Below are positions 17,169-26,645 of a DNA stretch of 64,000 bases, piece by piece. Location: positions 1-64,000 of the forward strand of contig JAFVTX010000034.1 of NCBI GenBank assembly GCA_017503015.1, read 5' to 3'. A model generated the notes under the pieces. That model was given only the letters and a program-made list of their open reading frames with translations, made no database searches and was not told the origin of the DNA. The stretch's first letter is position 1. Every line of letters starts with the position of its first letter. Origin of the DNA: Fibrobacter sp. Its GTDB lineage: Bacteria > Fibrobacterota > Fibrobacteria > Fibrobacterales > Fibrobacteraceae. The position numbers and the translations under genes are program-made.

Positions 17169-19138
17169 TGGAAAATACGAACATCTGCGAAACTACAGCT
17201 GAGTTTTACTCCTTGCTCCGCGAAATGCGCGGAATTTCCCCTATCGCCGAAAAAATGCACAATCTGCTCTGCGACCTGCAGCAAAGACCGCACCTTTCGG
17301 GCGACGCGCAGAAAGTACTATACATCTACCTCTCCCTGCTGGAAGACGGCAACACCCGTATCCCCCTCGATTCCGAACGCCTTTTCGCCAAATGGAAACA
17401 AAAATGGGATGGTCTCGTTGTGCAAGCAGAAAGCCGGGATACGTTGAAAGGCATCAAGCGGCAGGAACCTTACGCGGCGGCGGAAATCTTTTCGTCAGTC
17501 ATCAGGAATGGCGTGAAGGACTTGCTTTCGGGGAACTATGCGCAAATTGTTGGAAAGGAATCAACTCCCCTATGCATTCAGCAAACGACCAATGGCTGTT
17601 ATCTCATTTCGGCCAAGCACCTTGAAGACAAAGGCCATATCGAAAACATCTTCAAGTCGGGATTCTTTAAGGAAGTTACACTTGGTAGCAACGACGGGGA
17701 ACAGACAAAGCAATTCGTTCAGGGGCTTTTGCGCGAAGGTTCCCCTATTGTTTTTGACGACCGTCAAATCGAAGTTATCACCCGAGGCGCAAAGCAGAAT
17801 CTGATTATTACGGGCGGTCCCGGCACTGGAAAGACAACCGTTATCGGTTTTTTGCTGTGGAAACTCTTTGAATGTGACGCCAATTACCTAAACTGGGATT
17901 TGTACATGGCGGCCCCCAGCGGCAAGGCAGCGGACCGTCTCGCCGAAAGCATGGAAGATACCCTGCGCGAAATTTCGGATTCGAAAAAGAAGGAACACCC
18001 CCGCATTTTAGAAAAATTGACAAAGGCTTCGAGCAGTACACTCCATAGGCTCTTGAAATACAGTATTGCAAAGGGCGGATTCACATTCAATTCTGGCAAT
18101 CCGCTTCCTGAGCAGGCCATCTACATCATTGACGAAGCCAGCATGATTGACATCTCGCTCTTTGCCGCCTTCCTCCAGGCTCTCCCCCCCAGCGGGAACT
18201 TCAAGCTGTTCATCCTTGGAGACCCGAACCAGCTACCCTCCGTCGATGCAGGCGCGGTACTTGGAAACATCCTGGAATTCAACCGCAATTTCGTGGTCAA
18301 GCTCACCCGTTCCAATCGTTTCGGCGACGATTCTAAAATAGGCATACTCGCCGGAAAAATCAAGCGGGGCGAAATAGTCCCGTTCGAAGCATCTTCATTT
18401 GAACCACACATGCGCTATTGGGAACAAGCCGACAGCATCTACATGCTTGACCTGAATCAGGGAAAAACCCTCTCCCGCAGAGAGGAACTCCGGGCAGTCG
18501 AAAGCCTTGTCTGCAAGTGGACAAAAAAATTCTACTCACCGCTTATGGAACTTGCCCAGTCCGTAAACCCGGACATCGCTGCAGATTGCATTCCTCCCGA
18601 GCAACTTGAAATCCGGAACCAGTTATGGGAATTGGCCAATCGGTCACGCATCCTATCGGCAGAACGGCGAGGAAACCGGGGCGTTGAAACATTGAACCAA
18701 ATCGTCTCGGAAACGCTTACCCAGGCTGTGGCCCCCAAGTTCGTGGGACAAATCCTGATATTTAATCGCAACCAGAGCGAATTTGAACTGTACAACGGCG
18801 ACACGGGAATCGTGGTGCAGTCCGCGAGACATGACCAGCTTTTCTTGATGCTCAAGAAAAAATCCCAGTTTGTATTCTACCCGCTCTCCTATTTCCCAGA
18901 AGATTGCCTAGACCCCTCCTTCGCGATTACCATCCACAAATCCCAGGGATCCGGCTACCCGAACATCATGATGTTCCTGCCTACGCGAAAGGGACATCCG
19001 TTATTGAATCGCCAGATTCTTTATACGGGTGTGACTCGTACAAAAAAACAGAGCCTGACCATCATCGCCACCCCCGAAACCTTTAAGGCCGCCTGCGAGA
19101 CGGTCATCGAACGCGATACAGGTATAGAAATCCAGTAG
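17168..19138 (+). CDS. recD: Exodeoxyribonuclease V subunit alpha (RecD helicase)
   Basis: 656 residues, a 5'-3' SF1B helicase. Walker A is ITGGPGTGKTTVIGF; motif II IIDEASMIDISLF; motif III FILGDPNQLPSVDAGAVL; and the C-terminal AITIHKSQGSGYPNIMMF is the RecD/UvrD_C2 signature. The start is the ATG at 17168 overlapping the recB stop; AAAGGAG lies 8 nt before it. An in-frame ATG at 17078 lies inside recB and is not credible. The order recC-recB-recD without ptrA between differs from E. coli. Confidence 0.93.
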   Translation: MENTNICETTAEFYSLLREMRGISPIAEKMHNLLCDLQQRPHLSGDAQKVLYIYLSLLEDGNTRIPLDSERLFAKWKQKWDGLVVQAESRDTLKGIKRQEPYAAAEIFSSVIRNGVKDLLSGNYAQIVGKESTPLCIQQTTNGCYLISAKHLEDKGHIENIFKSGFFKEVTLGSNDGEQTKQFVQGLLREGSPIVFDDRQIEVITRGAKQNLIITGGPGTGKTTVIGFLLWKLFECDANYLNWDLYMAAPSGKAADRLAESMEDTLREISDSKKKEHPRILEKLTKASSSTLHRLLKYSIAKGGFTFNSGNPLPEQAIYIIDEASMIDISLFAAFLQALPPSGNFKLFILGDPNQLPSVDAGAVLGNILEFNRNFVVKLTRSNRFGDDSKIGILAGKIKRGEIVPFEASSFEPHMRYWEQADSIYMLDLNQGKTLSRREELRAVESLVCKWTKKFYSPLMELAQSVNPDIAADCIPPEQLEIRNQLWELANRSRILSAERRGNRGVETLNQIVSETLTQAVAPKFVGQILIFNRNQSEFELYNGDTGIVVQSARHDQLFLMLKKKSQFVFYPLSYFPEDCLDPSFAITIHKSQGSGYPNIMMFLPTRKGHPLLNRQILYTGVTRTKKQSLTIIATPETFKAACETVIERDTGIEIQ

Positions 19139-19150
19139 AAATCTCTTTTT

Positions 19151-19181
19151 TTGCTTAATTCGTCCGTAGAAAACTTATATT
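19151..19181 (+). promoter_or_regulatory. Putative promoter of the three-gene envelope operon
   Basis: TTGCTT (19151-19156) and TATATT (19176-19181) are separated by 19 nt, with an AAGGAAG ribosome site between the -10 and the ATG at 19199. This promoter is leadered. Confidence 0.45.
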
Positions 19182-19198
19182 AGAGGCAAGGAAGAACA

Positions 19199-20149
19199 AT
19201 GAAACCACTTTGTCGCTACATAATTTTTGCCGCGGCCCTTTTAGGCATAGCCGGTTGCGCCTCTGCGCCCCCATCCCACGACGCGGAACGCGCCAGGGCA
19301 CGGGCAGGATACAGCGCGCTAGACTCCGAAACCAGCCCTGCGGCAAGCACCCCGTCCGTAACCTCGGCCCCTACCGCCGCTTACTCCGGAGTTTCTCGCC
19401 CCATACTGATGGCACTACCCGCCGCCTCGGGTAAAGGCTCCTCCCCCATGGAGGTCGTTTCCAACAATCCCTTTGCCAAGGCCGTCATGGAAGGTATTAA
19501 CGAGTACCTTACCGAAAAGGGCTACGAGGTGCGCTCCCTGGAAGGTTCCGAAGACCTGTCCAACCTAATCCAGATGCAGGGCGATATTTCTGGCAACGGC
19601 GACGACATGTCCTACATTGCAGGGCTTGCCCTCGGCGCCGATGTCTATATCAAGTTCTCCGGTTCTATCAAGAACGACATGGTGAATGTCGAACTTTCCG
19701 CCTATGAAACCTCCACAGCCAGGCAGCTCGGTTCCAAAACTGGCATGGTCCAGAACCACGGGAACAGCAAGGACAAGCAGCGTTACCTGGTAATTTCTGC
19801 CGCCAAAAAAGCGCTCCCCGCCCTAGAAAAGACAATCCTCTCTTACTGGAACGAAGACGCCAAGAAGGGCGTCCAGTACAAGGTGGTCCTCCGGATTGGC
19901 GAAAGGTTCCAGGGGTCGGAACTAGAAGACCTGCAGGACCTGAGCATATCTTCCCTGAGAAGCACTTTCAAGTCTGTTCGAGTCAATAACGTAACCGAAA
20001 GGACCATAGACATCATCGTCTATGCAGACCCCGAGGTTTATCCGGACGCCTACGCCGTCTATTCGGCCGTCAAAAGCGCCGTTTCCTCTTCTGCCCAAGC
20101 AAAGAAGAACAACATCGTCAACAAGCTTATCATTCTGGAACTGAACTAA
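19199..20149 (+). CDS. Envelope lipoprotein of unknown function (DUF6175-like)
   Basis: 316 residues. A lipoprotein signal ends at C20 (LGIAGCAS); a Ser/Thr/Ala/Pro-rich linker (about 24-68) follows. The folded domain has 'FAKAVMEGINEYLTEKGYEV' and 'LALGADVYIKFSG', resembling proteins of the DUF6175 type found in Bacteroidota and Fibrobacterota. I recognise the pattern only weakly. It leads a tight three-gene operon (13 nt to the next gene, then a 4-nt overlap), so the three products probably act together at the outer membrane. Confidence 0.6.
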   Translation: MKPLCRYIIFAAALLGIAGCASAPPSHDAERARARAGYSALDSETSPAASTPSVTSAPTAAYSGVSRPILMALPAASGKGSSPMEVVSNNPFAKAVMEGINEYLTEKGYEVRSLEGSEDLSNLIQMQGDISGNGDDMSYIAGLALGADVYIKFSGSIKNDMVNVELSAYETSTARQLGSKTGMVQNHGNSKDKQRYLVISAAKKALPALEKTILSYWNEDAKKGVQYKVVLRIGERFQGSELEDLQDLSISSLRSTFKSVRVNNVTERTIDIIVYADPEVYPDAYAVYSAVKSAVSSSAQAKKNNIVNKLIILELN

Positions 20150-20162
20150 CCCGGCATTCCCC

Positions 20163-21371
20163 ATGTTTCCGAAAGTCCTCCTCATTTTCTTCGTTTTTGC
20201 CATAGCCGTTTCGGCCAAGGTTATTTCCTGGACCGGCTATTCCGAAGAATCCCAGGAGGCGGCTACGGAGGCGGCACGTGCGGGGGTTGCCAAACAGATT
20301 TCTGTACATATTGACGCCTCCACAAGCGTAACCCACAGCGAAACAACCCCCGACAACGGCAACTCCGAAATCGAAAAGAAAATCAAAAGCCAGAATTTTT
20401 CCAGATCAGACTTGCTTCTAAACGGCATCCGCATTCAGGTTCTACCCAAGGACGGCAAGCGTTTCGGAGCCACCGCCACCCTGGACCTGGACGAACTTCT
20501 TTCCAAGTACAGGTTCAAGCTGGAAACCCTCCAGCGCACAATCAACGAAACGGAAACCAAAGCAAGGCAGGCCCTTGCAGAACAGCGTTTTGTCGAAACG
20601 GACCGACAGCTCGCCACAATCCCAGGAATCGTAAAATCCCAAGAGCCCATCCTGGAGGAAATGTCCTTATACACTCCTCTGGACAACTCCATGCGGCTCA
20701 AGACGGAATCCGCCGCCATACAGCAGGCTCTGACTCAGGCCCTACGGCAGCTCCAGATTTCCGTATCAAAAGAAGGCAACCCGCAAGAACTCGGCCCGAA
20801 ATCGAGCTTTCTCCTAACCGTAACCGTAGCGGGCCCCAAGGGGCCAATCCCCAATTTTCCACTCCTTATCGAAAACGGCGGAAAAGCCCTTGCAAATGCC
20901 GCTACCGACGCCCAAGGTGCAGCCACCTTCCAAATTCCGGCAAGCAACCTGACCCGCGGTTCCGGCGAAATCCTCATCCATCCGGCCATTTCTGCAAACC
21001 AGCGCAACCTCGCGGGCCTCATAGCAACCAAGGTTCCCTACCAGGTTTCTTCTCCTGTATGCCCGCTAAATCTTGCCTGTAACCAAGGGCCGTCGGCTTG
21101 CGCCGCCGTAGCCGACCAGATTTCAAAACACTTCGGCCAGGTGGTGCAAGACAGGAGCGCCCAAACAGTCACCGTCCGTATCAAGTCTACTTCCGAACGC
21201 ACTCTGAAGAACATCACCAGCTACAAGGTCAGCCTTTCCCTTTCGGCGGGAACCAGGGAATGCAAGTGGAGCGGAACTGGAGCAGGCAGGACAAAAGACG
21301 AAGCCCAGACCAACGCCCTGAAAAAGATGGACCTGGGTAACTGTATCGAAACTCTTGAGGTTTGCCCATGA
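20163..21371 (+). CDS. Secreted LPP20/DUF-type periplasmic protein
   Basis: 402 residues with a cleavable signal peptide (MFPKVLLIFFVFAIAVSAKV, cleavage near residue 18). The next about 100 residues (WTGYSEESQEAATEAARAGV then AKQISVHIDASTSV) match the LPP20-like pattern in which a strand is followed by a helix, 'A...A...VA.QI'. The middle is a helical stretch rich in R/E/Q. An Ig-like 'FLLTVTVAGPKGPIPNFPLL' segment (about 215-285) follows. A second LPP20-like half lies at the C-terminus (SKHFGQVVQD ... ALKKMDLGNC). It probably works with the lipoprotein before it and the barrel protein after it. Confidence 0.6.
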   Translation: MFPKVLLIFFVFAIAVSAKVISWTGYSEESQEAATEAARAGVAKQISVHIDASTSVTHSETTPDNGNSEIEKKIKSQNFSRSDLLLNGIRIQVLPKDGKRFGATATLDLDELLSKYRFKLETLQRTINETETKARQALAEQRFVETDRQLATIPGIVKSQEPILEEMSLYTPLDNSMRLKTESAAIQQALTQALRQLQISVSKEGNPQELGPKSSFLLTVTVAGPKGPIPNFPLLIENGGKALANAATDAQGAATFQIPASNLTRGSGEILIHPAISANQRNLAGLIATKVPYQVSSPVCPLNLACNQGPSACAAVADQISKHFGQVVQDRSAQTVTVRIKSTSERTLKNITSYKVSLSLSAGTRECKWSGTGAGRTKDEAQTNALKKMDLGNCIETLEVCP

Positions 21372-22966
21372 AATGGATAAGCCAAAAGATTTTCCAGTTT
21401 ATGGGGACCGTAGTTCTCTGCCTCCCAATCTTTTCGATGGCAGAACCTTCCATTCTTCTTTCGACCATTTCAAAAGAAGAAATCCAGTCAAAATTAAAGC
21501 AGTTGCAAACTTACAGGGATCGAGATGATTTAGATTATGGAACACGCCAAAAGCTCACCGACCTGTGGAGCGAGGCCCAAGAAATCCAAGAAATGAACGA
21601 CCGCTGTAGCGAGATTTCCCTATCCGAAGAACTGGACAGCGACTGCGATTCTTTTTACAGGGTAACTCTCCCCGAATTCGAAAACCATTACCAGGAACTT
21701 ACCGGAGAAATCCGCCTCAGCGGGACAAGGCTTGTCGCCAGCATCAAGGACAAGCGAGAAGCCATAGAAACTTGCTACAAGGCCATGCCATTGCACGGCT
21801 GGAGCCCGGAGCAATGGCTAAAAATGGAAGGCCAGGCATCGCCGGAGCCTCTCTCCGATGGCGTAGAAGTCGCTTATTACTTTGAAGTCGATAAGGACCC
21901 TCAGAAGTCCGGAGCCTGGAACCAGCAGGTGTCCTTGTGGTACGAAGCCTGCCAAGAGGTCTTGTTCCGCAACAATGACAGGAACCAGCTTGCCCCCCTG
22001 TTCATAGATAAAATGAAAAGCAACTCAGAGGGAGAATACCTGGAATTCAAGCTCACGTCAAATAAAAAAGACTTCGACATATATCTAAAGAAGGGATTTT
22101 CTGCCACATACACGCTGAACGGCAAGGAGCTGTTCATATACAGCGTAGACGAAGACGTAAAATTGGGAACCCTTCTGCTCCAGACGCCCCACAGCAATTC
22201 TACCATGTACCTAGAGTTGCCTTCGGAGCGATACATCGGCAAACAGATTTATTCCGACCGAAAAATCAGGAAGGGGCTCGAAGGACATATCGTCTGGGGC
22301 AAATACAAAAAGCCAACCAAGGTTCAGACCTACAATTACAGCTATGAAGAAAACGAGCCGGCCTCAGACTACACATCCGACCAGAATACCAATATTAACG
22401 AAGGGCCCAAAGTGCGGGATTACGGCTTTTATTTTCAGTTCAATACCGGTTTTGTCATGAGTTTCTTGAGCGTCTCTCAGGAACTAAAACAGGAATTTGA
22501 AGGAACCATCAATCCAGACTCCACCGAAATGTTCACCTGGCCCATGACGGTCAAGTTGCGTTACTACGGCAGAGCTGGAGTTATCGGAATTGGTACCGGC
22601 GTAGCACTTTCATGGCTAGTATCAGAAAGAACCCGAGAAAAGGAAGCCTACAGCAACGAGTCTGAGCCGGAATACAAGCTGCTCGATTTTTACTTTGCCC
22701 CGGTGGCCATGGCAGAAATGGCATTCGGAAGAGACGTCGAATTTGGCGCCAGGGGGCATTTCTTTTTCCACCCGGATAGACCCACCCTCATGCTGGGCGG
22801 CTATATCTCGCTAGGGGACGTCATGAACCTGGATATCGGCTGGGTCAGCATCGCCCACCGAAAATGGACCAACGCCTATCAAAATTCGAACGGAGCCTAT
22901 GTCGGCTTGACCGTTTCAATGCCGACCTACTCCCTTTATTCAACAGGCGAAGAGAAAAAGCATTAA
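21368..22966 (+). CDS. Probable outer-membrane protein with C-terminal beta-barrel-like half
   Basis: 532 residues from the ATG at 21368, which overlaps the preceding stop as ATGA; an upstream TTG at 21362 is less likely. A signal peptide (cleavage near FSMA-EP) is followed by a helical, charged N-terminal half with cysteine pairs. The C-terminal half (about 345-520) has alternating aromatic/hydrophobic strands with glycines (DYGFYFQFNTGFVMSFLS, VIGIGTGVALSWLV, LMLGGYISLGDVMNL) as in small outer-membrane barrels. The stop codon overlaps the stop of the convergent EAL gene (TTAA). No named family is recognised. Confidence 0.5.
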   Translation: MKWISQKIFQFMGTVVLCLPIFSMAEPSILLSTISKEEIQSKLKQLQTYRDRDDLDYGTRQKLTDLWSEAQEIQEMNDRCSEISLSEELDSDCDSFYRVTLPEFENHYQELTGEIRLSGTRLVASIKDKREAIETCYKAMPLHGWSPEQWLKMEGQASPEPLSDGVEVAYYFEVDKDPQKSGAWNQQVSLWYEACQEVLFRNNDRNQLAPLFIDKMKSNSEGEYLEFKLTSNKKDFDIYLKKGFSATYTLNGKELFIYSVDEDVKLGTLLLQTPHSNSTMYLELPSERYIGKQIYSDRKIRKGLEGHIVWGKYKKPTKVQTYNYSYEENEPASDYTSDQNTNINEGPKVRDYGFYFQFNTGFVMSFLSVSQELKQEFEGTINPDSTEMFTWPMTVKLRYYGRAGVIGIGTGVALSWLVSERTREKEAYSNESEPEYKLLDFYFAPVAMAEMAFGRDVEFGARGHFFFHPDRPTLMLGGYISLGDVMNLDIGWVSIAHRKWTNAYQNSNGAYVGLTVSMPTYSLYSTGEEKKH

Positions 22967-24618
22967 GCCTCGATATACTTTTCCATAAAATCCTTCACCG
23001 GAAGCGGCTTGGAATAGTAATACCCCTGCAAGTTCTTGATCTTGAAAAGGAGCAAGTAATCCCGCATTTCGGCAGTCTCGATACCTTCTGCCGTCACCGA
23101 CGAGGAGAAGGAATTGGCCAGCTCCGAAATGAACCGCACCGTGTTCTGGTCCGAAGAATCCTTCTCTATGTTTATGACAAAGCTCCGATCAATTTTCACC
23201 GTAGATACGGGCAGTTCCCGCAAGATTCCGAGGGAACTGAACCCCGTGCCGAAATCGTCCAGAGCCACCTTGACGCCATGCTCCCGAAGGGCCGTAAATA
23301 TCTCCTTCAAGAGCGAAATGTCTAGCATACGGCAGCGCTCCGTAATTTCAAGGCAGAGATTCTGGGGCGGATACCCCGTCTCCTTGAGAATGGCCAGCAC
23401 GTCTTCTACAAAATCACGATTTTCCAGCTGGGTATAGGACAGGTTCACGTTCACCACGAATCCCGGATAACGCCTAAGGAACCTCTTCGCATCTTTCAGC
23501 GCCGTGCGCAAAATCCACCGGCCAAGTTCCGGGAAAAGATTGTCACGCTCCAGCACCTCCACGAATTCTAGCGGAGACACGATTCCATATTCGTCATTTT
23601 TCCAGCGGATCAGGGATTCCGCTCCGGTAATCATCTCGGTTTCTGCATCTACGATAGGCTGGTAACAGAGGAAAAATCCCTCGCAGTTGTTCACGATACT
23701 ATTGCGGATAACGTTCAGGCGCTCAATGGCAAAACGTTTGTCTTCGCTGACGCTGTTCTTAAGCACATAGAGTTCGCCCAGATGGTTAATCTTGGACTCA
23801 TAATAGGCGAAACGGAGACACGAATAAACCGTTTCTACAGACACGTCAAACCGTTCCAGGTTGATGGCGCCCGCCACAAAAGAAAGCACCACATGCTGGC
23901 CGTCCACTATCAGGTCGTGAATGCAATTATACTGTATTCGCTTGTAAAGATTCTTGAGGTCTTCGGAGGTGGCGTTCTTGCACACGATGGCAAACTTGGT
24001 GCCGTCCATGCGGTACCACTCTCCCATATCAAAAGCTTCCACCTTGATCATCTTGGCGAATTCCTGCAGCACCCGGTTCCCGAAGGTGTAGCCGTAAATT
24101 TCATTCAGGTGCGAAAAATCCAAAAGCCCCAGCATCATAATCTGGATTTTCTCGCCCTTCCAGGTCGAAGAACGCAAATCGTCCATAAAGCCGTAAAGGC
24201 TCCGGGAATTGGACACATCGTCGAAATAGCTCAGGGCATCGTTATTCCTGATTGTTCCGCTAAAGAATTCGGGAGTCCCGTTCTCGTCCCTAACGAGCAC
24301 TCCCCGGCAGGTACACACGATGTAGCGACCGTTCTTGGTTTTGATACGATACTGCTCATGGTGATTACCCGCATTCCGGTCATAAACATTTTTCACGCTT
24401 TCCTTGAATGCAGGCAAGTCTTCCGGATGTATATTCCTCATCCAAACAAGGAGCGCGTCCTTCATGTATTCAGAAGGCAAGCCGAAATAATCAACGGCAT
24501 CCTTGGACCACCTGGTTATCCCCGATTCGATATGGGTCACATAGGTGTAGGCTCCATTGGCCAGCACGGAGAAGGCGTCGAACAGGGAATCTATCCGCGT
24601 TTTTATACCATCGTTCAT
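22963..24618 (-). CDS. PAS - degenerate GGDEF - EAL cyclic-di-GMP phosphodiesterase
   Basis: 551 residues. A PAS domain (about 18-130, WMRNIHPEDLPAFKESVKNV and HEQYRIKTKNGRY) precedes a GGDEF-fold domain whose signature is lost (MDGTKFAIV in place of GGDEF). An intact EAL domain follows (about 305-551). In the EAL domain the metal and substrate residues are visible: ESLIRW, NVNLSYTQL, LEITER, LDDFGTGFSSLG, KIDRSFV and TAEGIET. It should therefore hydrolyse c-di-GMP, with the degenerate GGDEF as a regulatory GTP-binding module. The start overlaps the FIST-GGDEF stop by 4 nt, so synthase and phosphodiesterase are co-translated. Confidence 0.88.
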   Translation of the reverse strand: MNDGIKTRIDSLFDAFSVLANGAYTYVTHIESGITRWSKDAVDYFGLPSEYMKDALLVWMRNIHPEDLPAFKESVKNVYDRNAGNHHEQYRIKTKNGRYIVCTCRGVLVRDENGTPEFFSGTIRNNDALSYFDDVSNSRSLYGFMDDLRSSTWKGEKIQIMMLGLLDFSHLNEIYGYTFGNRVLQEFAKMIKVEAFDMGEWYRMDGTKFAIVCKNATSEDLKNLYKRIQYNCIHDLIVDGQHVVLSFVAGAINLERFDVSVETVYSCLRFAYYESKINHLGELYVLKNSVSEDKRFAIERLNVIRNSIVNNCEGFFLCYQPIVDAETEMITGAESLIRWKNDEYGIVSPLEFVEVLERDNLFPELGRWILRTALKDAKRFLRRYPGFVVNVNLSYTQLENRDFVEDVLAILKETGYPPQNLCLEITERCRMLDISLLKEIFTALREHGVKVALDDFGTGFSSLGILRELPVSTVKIDRSFVINIEKDSSDQNTVRFISELANSFSSSVTAEGIETAEMRDYLLLFKIKNLQGYYYSKPLPVKDFMEKYIEA

Positions 24619-26468
24619 CTTTCGCCTCCTTGTGCGTAAAACACCTGGTTTCGTCCATTTTCCTTGGCCTTGTAAAGGGCCTGGTCCACACGGACATAGG
24701 CCGAGTCGGCAGATTCGCCCTCCTGGATTTTCACCACGCCAACGCTTACGCTACGGTGACCCGCCTTTTCGAACTCCATTTCATTGAAGGCCTTGCGAAC
24801 TTTTTCTGCAAAATCAAGAGCCTTTTCAATAGGCGTCTCACGCAAAAGCACCATAAATTCTTCGCCGCCCCAACGACCAATAGGCGATTTCACCGTTAAA
24901 ATCGATTCCCGCAGTCCACGGCTGGTTTCATCAAAATCATCGTCGTCCTCCATCACCCTGTAATCCGACGAGTCTATTTCCGAAAGCCCCGTTTCATCCA
25001 CCGTCTTTTTCAAGACGTTGGAGATGCCGATAATGACGTTGTCCCCCTCCTTGTGGCCGTAGGTATCGTTAATCTTCTTGAAATCGTCAATATCCATCAT
25101 CACAAGGCACGCAGGCGTTTTCTCCGCTATACATTCCTTGATGCAGCGCTGGATTTCACCACGGTTGAACAAGTGCGAAAGGGGGTCCGTAATGGCCATC
25201 AGGGACAGCTTCGCATTTGCCTGCGCCAGTTCCTGAGTGGCAGCATCGATAAAGGTGGCAAGGCGGTTAATCATGGAAACCTGGCCCGAGAACGAGTCCT
25301 CCGCCATATCAAACTTGTGACTATCGTCGCCATCGCCTTCACGCATGGCGGCAATCACCAGCGTCACGTTGTGCTGGTTTACAAAACCGTTAGTCCTCAA
25401 AAATTCGCCGGCGGTGTAAAAGCCCGATGTAGGGGCGATACTCTGAAACGGAAGAGTTTCGTTGCTGATTTCTTCTTTTCCCCAAAAAGAACGACGGGCC
25501 GCACAGGAAAAGACCTTGATGATATCGGGCTTGAACTCCCCTATTTTTTTACCATCCTTGCGAATACAGTCCAAGATTGTCCAGGGGTCGCCATAGGCAA
25601 GGCGGGCCTTGACATTCTCGTCAATGTCCGACGTCATAACCAGAGTGCCGTCTTCGTTGCAATGAACAGGGGCCCGGAGAATATCTATGCCGTTGTGCTT
25701 GTAAAAGAAGGGGAATTCCAGCGTATTGGCGAAAAAATGTTCGTCATTCAAGATTTTCAAATAGCGGTAATAGATTTCGTAAGCGGGCTTGCCGTCCAGT
25801 TCAAACAGCAGGGCATTTTGCGCCTTTGTTACCAGGAACTCCCTGCCGAGGGGTTTCCAGCCAGCGATATGCGTGGTGTAGATATGTAAGTCTTCGCCTC
25901 CTATCAAAAGGACAAGGATTCCCCGTTCCGAATACCCCCCTACATTCGAAAAGACGCAGGCATCGTTCTTGGACAGGTCCGGGTTAAAGGCACCTCCGCC
26001 AAAAATGGCAATTGACTCATCTACATCGTGCAGTGCATCGCAAAGAGGCGACAGGGACATGCCCCGAATAGTCAGTTGCAGCTCCACCCCCTTGACCCAG
26101 GAGTTTTCCCGGACTTCCCGCTTGATATTTTCCACCACCTCCAGCGCCGTTTCGCCATTCAGGGTGTACTGCAGAAGCTTCACCTTCGTAGTGGGCTTTT
26201 CCAAGATGGTACAGACAATGGATATGGTAGCAGAGGAAAGCCTCCCTTCTACGATGTTTCCATTGGTGGAGCAACCCATGCAGATGGCGTGGGGGATGGT
26301 CCTTGTGATGACATTGCTGACCAGTTCCATCTGCCCCCGGTCCAGGGAATCGGAATATATCTGGAAAACAACATTAGAACAGCTCTTTGACTTGTACCAA
26401 AGGCGAACCTTTTCGAGATCCCGAGTCAGGGACGTGATACTGTGGTAATCAAACTGGAACTGTTTCAT
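24615..26468 (-). CDS. FIST sensor - GGDEF diguanylate cyclase
   Basis: 617 residues from the ATG at 26468. The FIST N and C sensor domains (about 15-370; for example CMGCSTNGNIVEGRLSSATI and VFSCAARRSFWGKEEI) are thought to bind small ligands such as amino acids. A short helix links them to a GGDEF domain (about 430-617) with an intact GRWGGEEFMVLL, so it should make c-di-GMP. About 33 extra, very acidic residues (VMEDDDDFDE region) are inserted between the GD.V helix and the signature. The RxxD inhibitory site is absent (TVKS), so product inhibition is unlikely. It has no membrane segment, so it senses cytoplasmic signals. Confidence 0.88.
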   Translation of the reverse strand: MKQFQFDYHSITSLTRDLEKVRLWYKSKSCSNVVFQIYSDSLDRGQMELVSNVITRTIPHAICMGCSTNGNIVEGRLSSATISIVCTILEKPTTKVKLLQYTLNGETALEVVENIKREVRENSWVKGVELQLTIRGMSLSPLCDALHDVDESIAIFGGGAFNPDLSKNDACVFSNVGGYSERGILVLLIGGEDLHIYTTHIAGWKPLGREFLVTKAQNALLFELDGKPAYEIYYRYLKILNDEHFFANTLEFPFFYKHNGIDILRAPVHCNEDGTLVMTSDIDENVKARLAYGDPWTILDCIRKDGKKIGEFKPDIIKVFSCAARRSFWGKEEISNETLPFQSIAPTSGFYTAGEFLRTNGFVNQHNVTLVIAAMREGDGDDSHKFDMAEDSFSGQVSMINRLATFIDAATQELAQANAKLSLMAITDPLSHLFNRGEIQRCIKECIAEKTPACLVMMDIDDFKKINDTYGHKEGDNVIIGISNVLKKTVDETGLSEIDSSDYRVMEDDDDFDETSRGLRESILTVKSPIGRWGGEEFMVLLRETPIEKALDFAEKVRKAFNEMEFEKAGHRSVSVGVVKIQEGESADSAYVRVDQALYKAKENGRNQVFYAQGGER

Positions 26469-26633
26469 CTCGCTACCGCCGGGCAAGCATCATATAGAAG
26501 ATACCTTTAAAATCATTAGTTTACTCATAAAAAAACGGGTTCTTTGCTCCAACTTGGAATAATCACCCATAAATCGCACGGGCATTTTTCGGCATTTTCT
26601 CTTCTTTTTGAATATTTCAAGCGAAAATCTTCG

Positions 26634-26639
26634 TATATT
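26634..26639 (+). promoter_or_regulatory. Putative -10 hexamer of a leaderless nfeD promoter
   Basis: TATATT, 6 nt before the ATG at 26646; no ribosome-binding site between. Confidence 0.5.
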
Positions 26640-26645
26640 GAGAGT

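Noticed and set aside
10010-19138. AddAB instead of RecBCD
   Set aside because: A RecD-type helicase is present, RecB has one helicase and one nuclease, and the large first subunit has no Walker motif or iron-sulphur cysteines.
21362-21367. TTG start two codons upstream for the barrel-like gene
   Set aside because: The ATG at 21368 overlaps the previous stop as ATGA, the usual coupled arrangement. Similar TTG extensions at 8425, 37306, 39710, 54323, 26486 and 2462 were set aside for the same reason.
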